41,117 nucleotides of DNA from Gammaproteobacteria bacterium (GCA_024638445.1 JAHEKH010000016.1:1-41117); one strand, 5' to 3'; positions 1 to 7,833 are shown, counted from the stretch's first letter. Notes: generated from the sequence alone by a model not told the origin. Translations and numbers: made by a program.

Positions 1-275
1 CGGCGAAATTACCGGCAAAACAAATTAAGGGACCGCCGGCTAATCCTGGTCACGGTCGGCGCGTCTCCGCGGGTTTTCAGGAAGCGCGGGTTGCACCTGC
101 ACCTAAACCCGGCCATCGCCACGGGACTCCGGTACCGCAATGCACCCGTTTGCGCGCTGCCTGTGCACTTGCTGCGCTGTTGAGCGATTCTGTGCGAGTG
201 GCTATAGCCCGCGATTAGTCGCCAGGAATCATGGCCGAAGCCGCTCCCACCGAGAGCTCAAAGTGAGAGCCGGCG

Positions 276-1955
276 TCAGGCGCGTGCGGTAGCCATTGCG
301 GGTTCCGGGCAGTCTTCTTCCGGTGTCCCGGGATGCTGGTGAATCGCAGTCTGGTCGCGGCCGCGGTGCTTGGCGCGATAAAGTGCCGCGTCGGCTGCAC
401 TCAATACGGGTTCGAGCTGGTCGAGGCCGGGACCGATTTCGCAGATACCCGCGCTGAAACCGACCTCGATGAGGCGGCTGTCAAACTCGACGGGACTGCT
501 CTTCAGGTCGTCACGCGCCCGCTGCAATACCGTGTCGGCGATCGCCGCGCAGGCCGTGGGCAGCAGCAACACAAATTCTTCGCCGCCGAATCGTGCGACG
601 ATATCGTGGCTGCGTGATATCCGCTGCAGCCGCCGGGCAACGTCCTTGATGACGGCGTCACCAGCGGCATGACCCAGCGTATCGTTGATCTGCTTGAAAT
701 GATCGAGATCGACGATGGCCACGGACAGCGGTTCCCCACTGCGTCGCGCCTCTTCGAAAAGGCGGCGGCCGTTCTTCATCAGGTAGTGACGATTCCAGGC
801 ACGGGTCAGCTGGTCCCGGTTCGCCTGGCTGTGCAGCAGCTCCAGCGGGGTCCAGGCCGAGTTGGCCAGCAATGCGCCGATCAGCAGGGCGACCAGCAGG
901 ATGCCGATCGCCACGTACAGGTTGTTGCGTTCGGTCGAGCGAACGTCCTTGAGAAAATCGCTGCGGGCCGCATAGGTGCCGACCAGCCATTGTTCGCCGT
1001 CCGAAAGGCGCATCGGCATGGCATCGGCGATATAGCGGGTCTTGCCAACCGTAAAGCTCGCGGAGCTGCTCTTGGTCATCCTGCGGCTGGCGGTGCGAAT
1101 CGATTCCAGCACCTGGCGACCGATAGGGTCTGCCATGGCGCTGATCGACAGGGACGCCAGGCTATCGGTCCGCTCAATGATTGTCGGCGTCGCAATCAGC
1201 AGGCCGTCGCTGTTGGTGATGAATGCCGAACCCGATTCGCCGATATCAAGGGCCGCGAGAAAGCCCGCAAGATCCTTGAGCTCCAGGTCTACCCCGATCA
1301 CGCCCAGCCGTGTGCCGTTGGCGTCGAACAGCGGGCGGGCGGCGGTGATACCCAGCCGCTGCGAGGTAAAGAAGATATAGGGATCCGTCCACACAAAACC
1401 GTTGGCCGCATTAGCCTCGCGAAACCAGGGCCGGGTGCGGGGATCGAACTGCCCGGGCGCCTCTTCGGTCGCCGTTGGCTCGGCGTGCACATTGTCGCGC
1501 CAGCGCAGGTCTGTCTTGCTGACTCCGCCATCCGTGTGAATGTGCTTGGTCCTGAACTGCTGGCGCTGCGGGTCGCGGGACACATAGAAAAACTCGCCCG
1601 CCGACGTCCCGATGTAGAGACCGGCAAATGATTCGTTGTGCGCGAGCTGGCTGAGGAAATAGCGCTCCAGCCTGTCCGTGTCCGACATGTTCAGCACGCC
1701 CGTGCTGAACAACTCGGCGGCAAGGCTCGCCTCGTGATAGGCATCGTCCAGGAACGCCTCGGTCTGGGCGATGGTTTCCGAGGTCGCACCATTGAGGATC
1801 TTCTGCGCCTGAGTCAGGAGCGCCGACTCGCTCGCCAGGCTGGAAAAGAACAGGATCGCGATTACGGTCACTGCCTGGAGGACGACCAGCAGCAGGATGG
1901 TCCAGCGCTTGAGCCGGTCCAGTTGCGGGTTGTTGTGGTCTGCCGGATCTGCCAT
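276..1955 (-). CDS. Membrane-bound diguanylate cyclase (Cache-GGDEF)
   Basis: Predicted to make c-di-GMP from two GTP at the inner membrane in response to a periplasmic signal. The 559-residue protein has a first membrane segment at about 19-40, a long periplasmic region with Cache-type features (for example DPRTRPWFREA), a second membrane segment at about 345-368 and a C-terminal GGDEF domain. The active-site loop reads RFGGEEF, an active form. RSHD lies five residues before GGEEF, matching the RxxD inhibitory site for product feedback. There is no EAL or PAS domain. The ATG is supported by CGGAGG about 7 nt upstream. A CRP-type box with a -10-like hexamer lies upstream. The c-di-GMP riboswitch at 4.1 kb makes a local signalling link plausible, but the ligand of the Cache domain cannot be read from sequence. 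Confidence 0.93.
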   Translation of the reverse strand: MADPADHNNPQLDRLKRWTILLLVVLQAVTVIAILFFSSLASESALLTQAQKILNGATSETIAQTEAFLDDAYHEASLAAELFSTGVLNMSDTDRLERYFLSQLAHNESFAGLYIGTSAGEFFYVSRDPQRQQFRTKHIHTDGGVSKTDLRWRDNVHAEPTATEEAPGQFDPRTRPWFREANAANGFVWTDPYIFFTSQRLGITAARPLFDANGTRLGVIGVDLELKDLAGFLAALDIGESGSAFITNSDGLLIATPTIIERTDSLASLSISAMADPIGRQVLESIRTASRRMTKSSSASFTVGKTRYIADAMPMRLSDGEQWLVGTYAARSDFLKDVRSTERNNLYVAIGILLVALLIGALLANSAWTPLELLHSQANRDQLTRAWNRHYLMKNGRRLFEEARRSGEPLSVAIVDLDHFKQINDTLGHAAGDAVIKDVARRLQRISRSHDIVARFGGEEFVLLLPTACAAIADTVLQRARDDLKSSPVEFDSRLIEVGFSAGICEIGPGLDQLEPVLSAADAALYRAKHRGRDQTAIHQHPGTPEEDCPEPAMATARA

Positions 1956-1989
1956 CCGTAGCAGCCTCCGAGTGCCTGGTGACCGTTCC

Positions 1990-2032
1990 AGACTAGACCT
2001 GGTTCAGCACGGCTTACGTGACCTGTGTCACA
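1990..2032 (-). promoter_or_regulatory. CRP-type box and -10 element before the diguanylate cyclase gene
   Basis: On the minus strand TGTGA-CACAGG-TCACG (plus 2017-2032) matches the CRP consensus TGTGA-N6-TCACA at 9 of 10 half-site bases. Exactly 21 nt later comes TAGTCT (1995-1990), a weak -10 match that keeps TA---T. This would start transcription near 1983, 28 nt before the ATG, and put the box centre at about -41.5, the class II activator position. The box is clear; the -10 call rests mainly on the spacing shared with four other sites in this window. Confidence 0.6.
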
Positions 2033-2082
2033 TCAAACCGCCGTAAACACAAAAGGTTACAAATACCGGTCCCGAGCAACCG

Positions 2083-3396
2083 TTATCCGAGGTGCGGCCG
2101 GGTGAGGTTTTCGTGCCCCGATGCCGTTATGTACACATCGTCCTCGATCCGCACGCCGCCATAGGGCCGGAACCGCTCGACCGCATCCCAGTCGACGCCT
2201 GCAGCGGAGTCCGACCCGCGAAGCTCTGCCAGCAGCATGTCGATGAAATAAACGCCCGGTTCGATCGTGCAGACCGCGCGCGGCGTGAGCGTACGGGTCA
2301 GCCGGAGAAAGGGATGCGCCTGTGGCGGCGGCTGCACCTCGCCGGCCGGGCTGGCCTGGTGGCCGCCGACGTCGTGTACCTGGGTGCCGATGTAGTGCCC
2401 CAGCCCGTGTGGGAAAAAGGTGCCGACGATCCCGCGCTCGACTGCAGTTTCCGCGCTGCAGGTCAGTACGCCATGGTCCACCAATACAGCCGCCATGCGC
2501 CGGTTCGCCTCCAGGTGCAGGTCCACGTAGTCGACACCCGGCGCGGCGAGATCGCAGATCTCCAGCTGTGCCGCATTCACCGAGCCGATAAGCCCTGCAA
2601 AGTCGTCCTCTTCGGCCGAGTAGGTGCGGGTAATGTCCGCGGCATAGCCGTTGCAGGAGGCACCGGCGTCGATCAGGAAAGCCCGTGGTGTGTCGCGCCG
2701 GTCTTCGTAAGCATGGTAATGAAGTACAGCGCCGTGGCCGTTCAGCGCGATGATGTTGTCGTAGGGAAGTTCGGCAGGCGTCTGCCCGCAGGCGCGGCAA
2801 TACTCCAGGTGTATGTCGAACTCGGAGCCGCCGTCGCGAAAGACTCGCTCCGCAGCCAGGTGGCCGCGCGCGGCGATCGCGTTGGCGCGTCGCATGCACT
2901 CCACCTCGTAGTCTGTCTTCGCGGCGCGCTCGAAGTGCAGGATGTCGATCAGCGACTTCGGATTGACCTCGCCAAGGGCCGCCAGGCCTTCCGGAAGCGC
3001 TTCCCCGATGATCGCGACGTTTCCGGCCAGGTCCGCCAGTGCTGCAACGACTTCGTCGTCGCTGCGCACGATTTCTACTTCGAAATGTTCCGTCCAGTAG
3101 CCGGCCGGGTCCTGCGGTGGCAGGTGCCAGTAGTCGCGCGGCTGCAGGTAGATCAGCCGCGGTGTTTCGCCGCTGCCGGCCACGACGGCGCAGCCGGGAT
3201 GTTCGGTCAGCGGCACCCAGCACTTGAAGTGGGGGTTTGCCTCGAAACTGCAAAGGCGGTCATCGAGAAACTGTGGGTGCGGCTGGCCGGAATAGACAAT
3301 GACCCGGTCGAAGCCGCTAACCGCCAGCGCCTCGTCGTGGCGCGTGCGCAGGGTGCGTTGATGGGCGGCAAAGAGTCCGGCAATCGGGTCAGTCAT
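2083..3396 (-). CDS. pepQ: Xaa-Pro dipeptidase (prolidase)
   Basis: Cytoplasmic metallopeptidase that cleaves dipeptides with a C-terminal proline. The 437-residue length is close to E. coli PepQ (443). The C-terminal pita-bread metal site is visible in order: LIDAGASCNGYAADITRTY supplies the two Asp ligands, HGLGHYIGTQVHDVGG the His, CTIEPGVYF a Glu and GVRIEDDVYI the last Glu. The N-terminal creatinase-like domain begins MTDPIAGLFAAHQ. The ATG has a GGGGGA Shine-Dalgarno-like run upstream. It stands alone: 126 nt separate it from the cyclase gene and it is not obviously co-transcribed with the riboswitch gene behind it. The large plus-strand ORF 2092-3426 is its shadow. Confidence 0.93.
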   Translation of the reverse strand: MTDPIAGLFAAHQRTLRTRHDEALAVSGFDRVIVYSGQPHPQFLDDRLCSFEANPHFKCWVPLTEHPGCAVVAGSGETPRLIYLQPRDYWHLPPQDPAGYWTEHFEVEIVRSDDEVVAALADLAGNVAIIGEALPEGLAALGEVNPKSLIDILHFERAAKTDYEVECMRRANAIAARGHLAAERVFRDGGSEFDIHLEYCRACGQTPAELPYDNIIALNGHGAVLHYHAYEDRRDTPRAFLIDAGASCNGYAADITRTYSAEEDDFAGLIGSVNAAQLEICDLAAPGVDYVDLHLEANRRMAAVLVDHGVLTCSAETAVERGIVGTFFPHGLGHYIGTQVHDVGGHQASPAGEVQPPPQAHPFLRLTRTLTPRAVCTIEPGVYFIDMLLAELRGSDSAAGVDWDAVERFRPYGGVRIEDDVYITASGHENLTRPHLG

Positions 3397-3459
3397 GGTT
3401 ACGGTCCCCCAGGTGAGACCCCATGATATGCCGAATGGGCGTGGCCGCCCAAGCGGAAT

Positions 3460-3879
3460 TCAGATTGCGTTGTAGCTTACGTAGATCTTGAAGTTCAGCT
3501 CGAAGAAGCACTTCTGCTGGCCAACATTAGAGGCGTCGCGCCAGCCCTGGCAAACACGGCGTCCGGTGATTTCGTTACGCCCTTCGTTAACGGCATTGAT
3601 GATCTCTTCCTGCAGGTCGAAGCCGCCGTCTACACAGTCGACGTTTTTACAGCGGAAGTGAAAGTAGGCACGTGACTGAGGACCAAAGCTCCGGTTGTTG
3701 AGACTCGGTTCGATCTCGTTGTCCTGGCCGCGAATCGACAGGTTTACCGCAAGATGCCGCACGCCGGGCAGCACATCTGCGATCGTGTTGGATTCGACCA
3801 GGTTGCCCATACCACAAGTCTCGGTGGCCTCGGCAGGCTGATCTGATTCCTGTTTACGCTTTTTGAATATGCTGAACAT
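3460..3879 (-). CDS. Unknown Cys-containing small protein under a c-di-GMP riboswitch
   Basis: I do not recognise this 139-residue protein. It begins MFSIFKKRKQE. I chose this ATG over the ORF-track start (3918) because AGGAAACAGGA precedes it and because the track start lies inside the terminator hairpin. There is no signal peptide or membrane segment. The C-terminal half has CKNVDC followed by VCQGW and KCFFELNF, which could form a zinc site or disulfides, and GGFDLQEEI resembles a small ribbon-type fold. Its leader holds, in order, a CRP-type promoter, a class I c-di-GMP riboswitch and an intrinsic terminator. Expression is therefore probably set by c-di-GMP. Roles in surface attachment, motility or envelope would be typical of riboswitch targets, but none is shown by the sequence. 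Confidence 0.8.
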   Translation of the reverse strand: MFSIFKKRKQESDQPAEATETCGMGNLVESNTIADVLPGVRHLAVNLSIRGQDNEIEPSLNNRSFGPQSRAYFHFRCKNVDCVDGGFDLQEEIINAVNEGRNEITGRRVCQGWRDASNVGQQKCFFELNFKIYVSYNAI

Positions 3880-3894
3880 TGTCCTGTTTCCTGC

Positions 3895-3928
3895 AAAAAA
3901 CTGACGGCCCGGTGACATGCACCGGGCC
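3895..3928 (-). terminator. Intrinsic terminator in the riboswitch leader (expression platform)
   Basis: On the minus strand GGCCCGGTG pairs with CACCGGGCC (9 bp, 5-nt loop; plus 3906-3928). Five nt later comes a run of six T, then the ribosome binding site and ATG of the downstream gene. The stem lies between the aptamer and the coding region, as expected for transcriptional control. The aptamer contains CACCGGTCCC (plus 4069-4078), nearly the same as the 3' arm, so it could capture the 5' arm and act as an antiterminator. That alternative pairing is inference. Confidence 0.8.
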
Positions 3929-4030
3929 CGCCGGTCGGGTCAGGGGATTGTCACGCAAGGGAAGGACGTTGCCTGTGACGAGTCGCACATAAGTGGGACA
4001 GCATCGCTTGAGCGGATGCGACTCGTTGTC

Positions 4031-4120
4031 GTGGCAGCTCCGCTGTCCGGCCGGCTGGCGCCTGGCTTGGGACCGGTGGCTTTGCGTCCCCGCCTCTCGG
4101 TGGGTTTGCCCTGGTCACGC
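4031..4120 (-). promoter_or_regulatory. Class I cyclic-di-GMP riboswitch (GEMM-I)
   Basis: Read on the minus strand, the hallmark segments appear in order: CCAGGGCAAACCC, a stem capped by the GNRA loop GAGA, then GGGGACGCAAAGCCACCGG, and further on AGCGGAGCTGCC. These match the conserved GGGCAAACC, GGGACGCAAAGCC and AGCGGRGYU-CC segments of the Vc2-type class I c-di-GMP aptamer. The first stem is CCCaCC/GGcGGG with one A-C mismatch. The element is the leader of the unknown gene at 3460-3879. It is separated from the PEP-CTERM-type gene by that gene's own terminator. A further 9-bp stem (plus 3979-3987 with 4017-4025) lies between aptamer and terminator. Confidence 0.93.
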
Positions 4121-4148
4121 GCGTCAGTGCGACGCGTTGTGGAGTGTA

Positions 4149-4191
4149 GTTATACGTCATGCAATGATGCATTGCGGTGATCGCAATCACA
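4149..4191 (-). promoter_or_regulatory. CRP-type box and -10 element driving the riboswitch transcript
   Basis: On the minus strand TGTGA-TTGCGA-TCACC (plus 4176-4191) is a 9/10 CRP half-site match. Exactly 21 nt later comes TATAAC (4154-4149), a good -10. The predicted start near 4142 is about 20 nt before the aptamer, so promoter and riboswitch fit as one unit. No good -35 is present, as expected for class II activation. A second inverted repeat, GCAATG-atg-CATTGC (4161-4175), lies between box and -10 and could be a further operator. Confidence 0.72.
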
Positions 4192-4205
4192 CTTCCGCCA
4201 GGCAC

Positions 4206-4231
4206 AAAAAAGCCGCATCTGACGATGCGGC
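4206..4231 (-). terminator. Intrinsic terminator after the PEP-CTERM-type gene
   Basis: GCCGCATC (4212-4219) pairs with GATGCGGC (4224-4231) around a 4-nt loop. On the minus strand it is followed directly by six T (plus 4206-4211). It lies 24 nt after the stop of the 4256-4852 gene and insulates the riboswitch unit from it. The plus-strand side ends in CTTTTATT, so it may work weakly in both directions. Confidence 0.88.
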
Positions 4232-4255
4232 CTTTTATTGTCTAATTAGACGCTC

Positions 4256-4852
4256 TTAGCTGCGGCGGCGCAGCAGCCCGAGACCCATCAGGCCCGAGGC
4301 AAACAGCAGCAGCGGAGCCGGGATCGGCACCTGCGCGCTGAAGGCGATATCGATACCGATGCCGTTGGCTTCGTCACCGGCCCAGCCGTAAAGGCTGAGC
4401 TTGCCGTTTTCGAGAGTCGATGAGTTGAACGGCGAGTTGCCGTAGCTCGCTTCGGCGAAAGTAAAGGTGCCCGCGAAGGAACCGTCCATCGGCCCGCCGG
4501 TTACATCCATCGTGTAATCCAGGGTGCCACCGGCAAAACCGTTGGCGCCGCTGAGGTCGAAGCTGGCGCTGAGCAGGGTGAACGTCGCGGTCGCGCCGTT
4601 ATCGCTGGTCAGGTTGTATTCCTGCGGTCCGCCCGCAGAAAGAATGGAACCGGTGAGATCGAGCATAATCGTCTGGCCCGGGTCCCAGCGCAGGAAGTCG
4701 GCGGGCGCTGTATTGCCCGGCGTGGCGCTGTCATGCACCAGGGTCCAGCGGTTGCTGTCGAGGAACGTCCCGATCAATGTCGCCGCGTTCGCGCTGAGCG
4801 TGAACAGCGAAAGCGTTGCAACTGCCGCGAGGCGAATCATAAAGGTCTTCAT
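4256..4852 (-). CDS. PEP-CTERM-type exosortase-sorted secreted protein
   Basis: A 198-residue secreted protein of unknown specific role. It has a signal peptide (about residues 1-23, ending SANA) and a C-terminal tripartite sorting signal: VPIPAP, a hydrophobic helix LLLFASGLMGLGLL, then RRRS. This is the VPLPA-type variant of PEP-CTERM, recognised and cleaved by an exosortase in bacteria that make exopolysaccharide. The mature part is Gly, Thr and Ser rich with few charges and probably beta-rich. The ATG follows AAGGGAT. The gene ends in its own terminator. No exosortase or polysaccharide gene is in this window, so the sorting machinery must be elsewhere. The 239 nt upstream show no promoter I would defend. 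Confidence 0.85.
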   Translation of the reverse strand: MKTFMIRLAAVATLSLFTLSANAATLIGTFLDSNRWTLVHDSATPGNTAPADFLRWDPGQTIMLDLTGSILSAGGPQEYNLTSDNGATATFTLLSASFDLSGANGFAGGTLDYTMDVTGGPMDGSFAGTFTFAEASYGNSPFNSSTLENGKLSLYGWAGDEANGIGIDIAFSAQVPIPAPLLLFASGLMGLGLLRRRS

Positions 4853-5091
4853 CTTGTTATCCCTTAGTCTCTTAAACCGGCCAAACGCCGTTATTTATTT
4901 TGTCTTGCGGTGAAACCACCGACCCCCGATCCTGGCCCCCCTCTCGAGGCCAGCACATGGAGATAGTTTAGGCGCTGCGCCGACCCCGGCGCAAATGTTA
5001 AATAAGTGATATTTCTATGTATTTGATCCGTAGGGGTTGAGGCGGCACTACTTCACATAATGCCATAAGGTTTTCAATCGCTTAGCGCGAA

Positions 5092-6609
5092 TCACGCCTT
5101 GCGCGGCCCTTTTTCCAGGGCCTCGCGGACGGCATCGACAATCATCTCGATTTCCGTCGAGGTGATCGTAAACGGCGGCGTGAACCGCAGCGAGTGCGTG
5201 CCGCCGTGAATCACACCGATCCCATGCTGGCGCAGGTATTCCTCGATGCTGCCGCTGCCATAGCACTTGTAGCGGTCACGGTTCAGCTCGCAGCTCACCA
5301 GCAGGCCGGTTCCCTGCACCGCGGTGATGGCATCGCCGGTTTCGCGCGCCAGCGCTTCCAGGCGACGCACGAACTCCTGGCCCCGTTCGCGGATGTTTTT
5401 CCGCAGGTCGTCGTCGAGGTTGCCAAGGACCGCGCAGGCCACGTCGAGAGCGCGCGGATTGGTTGTCATGGTGTTGCCGTAGACACCGGGACGATAGACT
5501 GAGGTAGCACGCTCGCCGATCGCCAGTACCGATAGCGGGTACTGGCCCGCATTGAGGGCCTTGGAATAAGTTTCCAGGTCCGGTGCTTCGCAGTCCCCGA
5601 AACCCGGGTAATCGATGATCGACAGGCAGCCATGGGCCCGCAGCCCCGCCTGGATCGAGTCGATGACCAGCATCGACCCGTGCTCGCGGGTGAGTTGGCG
5701 GGCCGCGTCATAGTATTCGCGCGTGATCGCGCTGCCGGGGTTGCCTTCGCCCATGACCGGTTCCATGCACAGCGCTTCGACGAAGTAGCCCTGCTCGTCG
5801 GCCATCGCGAAGGCTTCCTCGAGCTGCGCAATGTTGTTCTGGTCGATGGTGATCGGACCGGTGCCGTCCCGAAAGCTGGCCAGGTTGGATTCGTAGTTGC
5901 CCAGCGTCGAATCGGAATAGCGTGCCGGGCGGTCGGTGCGGCCGTGAAAGCTCATGTTCAGCGCAATACGGCGAATGGGTTTGCCGGCATGCCGGGCGCC
6001 GGGATCGGTCTGGACCTTGGCGTTGATGTCGGCAATGCGAAGCGCCACGGTCATCGACTCCGAGCCGCTGTTGAGACAGACAAAACTGTCGAAAGGACAG
6101 CTGCCGCGGCGATGTCCCAGCTCCGCGCGCATGGCGTCCACGAAGCGCCGTTGTGAAACGCTGGGCGTCATCACGTTGGCCATGACCTGACGCTGATTCA
6201 TTGCGTCGAGCACCAGCTTTGGCGAGTGCCCGAGCCCGAGCATCCCGTAGCCCCCGGAATCGTGAACCACCGCGCCATTGAGCGTGACGACCCACGGCCC
6301 GCTGGCCGCGATCGCGACGTAGGGGTTGACCGCATCGGCCGCATAAAAATTGGTCAGGCCTTCCTGCAGGCTCGCCGTCTGCTCATGCTCCGGCGCACTC
6401 ACGAGGTCGGGCCGCTCGATGCGCAGCTGGCGGTGGGTGACGGCGGCATCGTTGATCGCCTGTTCGAGGGCAGGATCGATGGCGAGGAAGGTTTCGATAA
6501 CCGGGTCGGGCAGCCCCACCGTGGCCGGGCCGGGGGCGGCAGCGGCGCGGATCTCCGCCAGTAAATCGAGACTGGCGGTGCCGGCATTGATGTCTTTCGG
6601 GTGCAGCAT
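5092..6609 (-). CDS. Class III PLP-dependent aminotransferase
   Basis: Fold-type I transaminase of 505 residues, likely using a diamine, lysine-like or omega-amino donor; the substrate cannot be fixed from sequence. Visible family features are LNSGSESMTVALRIA (phosphate-binding region; usual form NSGxEA), ALNMSFHGRTDRPARYSDS, the cofactor-Asp segment LVIDSIQAGLRAHG (usual DEVQxG) and the presumed Schiff-base lysine in YSKALNAGQYPLS. An extra N-terminal stretch of about 90 residues precedes the core. DSIQAG for DEVQTG is an atypical but reactive-looking variant. The ATG is preceded by AGAGAGG. Neighbours give no pathway: the next minus-strand gene is over 200 nt away and the upstream TIR-like gene is divergent. 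Confidence 0.86.
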   Translation of the reverse strand: MLHPKDINAGTASLDLLAEIRAAAAPGPATVGLPDPVIETFLAIDPALEQAINDAAVTHRQLRIERPDLVSAPEHEQTASLQEGLTNFYAADAVNPYVAIAASGPWVVTLNGAVVHDSGGYGMLGLGHSPKLVLDAMNQRQVMANVMTPSVSQRRFVDAMRAELGHRRGSCPFDSFVCLNSGSESMTVALRIADINAKVQTDPGARHAGKPIRRIALNMSFHGRTDRPARYSDSTLGNYESNLASFRDGTGPITIDQNNIAQLEEAFAMADEQGYFVEALCMEPVMGEGNPGSAITREYYDAARQLTREHGSMLVIDSIQAGLRAHGCLSIIDYPGFGDCEAPDLETYSKALNAGQYPLSVLAIGERATSVYRPGVYGNTMTTNPRALDVACAVLGNLDDDLRKNIRERGQEFVRRLEALARETGDAITAVQGTGLLVSCELNRDRYKCYGSGSIEEYLRQHGIGVIHGGTHSLRFTPPFTITSTEIEMIVDAVREALEKGPRKA

Positions 6610-6729
6610 GGCGAAACCTCTCTGGATCAGCCGGACAGTATACGGGAGGGCCCCCGGCAGGCTCCACCGATCCGGTCAGCGGCGGAGCCGGCCGATGGGT
6701 TAAAATGACCCGATAACCGGAGAGCTACC

Positions 6730-7185
6730 GTGCCCGACGAAGACTCGATCCACGTATTTGCAACGCACCTGTGGGAAAACGACGACGACTACCTGCGTCT
6801 GTTCGACTACCTGGGCGATATCGACAACTTTTATTATGTGAACCACAGCGCGCCGGAGGACGAACCCGAGGGCGCCGATGCGCTGGCTTCCCGCGAGGCC
6901 CTGCTGGCGCAGATCGAGCCGGCGGAGGTGGTCATCGTCCTGTCGACCCAGTACCTCAGGGACCCGGTGATGATCGAACTGCAGATGGCCACGGCGAAAC
7001 GGCACGGGAAACCCGTCCTGGCCGTCGAACCCTTTGGCCCGGATCCTGTTCCGGAAAAGATTAAAGAAATGTCAGATAAGGTGGTGGAATGGTACGCGCG
7101 CAAAATTGTCGATGGTATAAAGATGCTGGCGCGCGGCGAGGAAGAGCATCGCTTTGACACGATCGACTGGCCCGGCGACCTCTGA
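6730..7185 (+). CDS. TIR-like (ThsB/MTH538-type) protein, orphan
   Basis: A 151-residue protein that looks like the MTH538/DUF1863 TIR-like family, which includes the Thoeris sensor ThsB. Evidence is the order IHVFATHLWENDDDYLRLF (strand 1 and helix 1), NFYYVNHSAPEDEPEG (the family's Y-x-x-x-N-x-S-x-P-x-D segment), AEVVIVLSTQYLRDPVMIELQMA and KPVLAVEPFG. In Thoeris, ThsB makes an NAD-derived signal on phage infection that activates ThsA. No ThsA, Sir2 or other NADase effector lies beside it, and cytochrome c4 follows 27 nt later on the same strand. It could be a lone immune sensor or a housekeeping TIR-like protein. The GTG start is supported by GGAGAG 5 nt upstream. Confidence 0.72.
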   Translation: MPDEDSIHVFATHLWENDDDYLRLFDYLGDIDNFYYVNHSAPEDEPEGADALASREALLAQIEPAEVVIVLSTQYLRDPVMIELQMATAKRHGKPVLAVEPFGPDPVPEKIKEMSDKVVEWYARKIVDGIKMLARGEEEHRFDTIDWPGDL

Positions 7186-7212
7186 TTAAAGACAGCTATC
7201 TGGAGAGATTCT

Positions 7213-7833
7213 GTGACTAAAACAGCAGCACTGGTTTGTATTGCATCGCTGGGACTGGCCGGAACGGCCGTCGCGGCCGACCTGGACAAAGGCAAGGCCA
7301 GCTATGAAGTTTGCGCGGCCTGCCACGGCCCGGACGGGGGCGGCAACAAGGATCTCAATGCCCCGCTGATCGCCGGCATGCCCGCCTGGTATACCGAGCG
7401 ACAGCTGCAGAATTTCAAGGACGGCGCACGTGGCACCGACCCCAAGGACATCTATGGCGTACAGATGCGGCCGATGGCAATGACACTGGCAGATGCTGAT
7501 GCGATCGCAAACGTGGCGGCCTACATCGAGGCGATGGAGGCACCGGCAGTCAAGGCGACTGTCGAGGGTGACGTCGAGAAGGGCAAGACGGCCTACGCGA
7601 CCTGCGCGGCCTGCCATGGTCCCGACGGCAGCGGCATGGAGGCACTCAATTCGCCGCCGCTGGCCGGCCAGCACGACTGGTACATCGCTCGTCAGCTCGA
7701 GGCCTACAAGAGCGGTCTTCGCGGCACGAACCCGAAAGACACCTTCGGGATGCAGATGCGGCCGATGTCGATGATGCTGGCCGATGAGCAGGCCATACAT
7801 GACGTCGCCGCCTACATCGCAACGCTGGACTGA
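7213..7833 (+). CDS. Dihaem cytochrome c4
   Basis: Periplasmic electron carrier of 206 residues made of two similar c-type domains. A signal peptide (about 1-22) is followed by CAACHGPDGGG in the first half and CAACHGPDGSG in the second, each binding one haem c. MQMRPMAM and MQMRPMSM supply the Met axial ligands. Cytochrome c4 usually carries electrons from a quinol oxidase complex to terminal oxidases. Here it lies just upstream of an alternative complex III operon, so it is a good candidate for the electron acceptor of that complex (inference). The GTG start is preceded by TGGAGAG. The next gene begins on the base after its stop. Confidence 0.93.
   Translation: MTKTAALVCIASLGLAGTAVAADLDKGKASYEVCAACHGPDGGGNKDLNAPLIAGMPAWYTERQLQNFKDGARGTDPKDIYGVQMRPMAMTLADADAIANVAAYIEAMEAPAVKATVEGDVEKGKTAYATCAACHGPDGSGMEALNSPPLAGQHDWYIARQLEAYKSGLRGTNPKDTFGMQMRPMSMMLADEQAIHDVAAYIATLD

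Noticed and set aside
1-275. Possible gene end at the left edge
   Set aside because: The short minus-strand ORF 215-400 overlaps the cyclase gene and no other frame shows a domain; I see nothing definite here.
2092-3426. 444-codon plus-strand ORF
   Set aside because: Exact shadow of pepQ on the other strand; it has no ribosome binding site and no recognisable domain, while the minus frame shows the full prolidase metal site.
4907-4935. GG-N10-GC spacing on the minus strand upstream of the PEP-CTERM-type gene, as for sigma-54
   Set aside because: Only the GG and GC match; the rest of the -24 and -12 elements does not, and the match falls in a small palindrome (CGGTG-aaac-CACCG).
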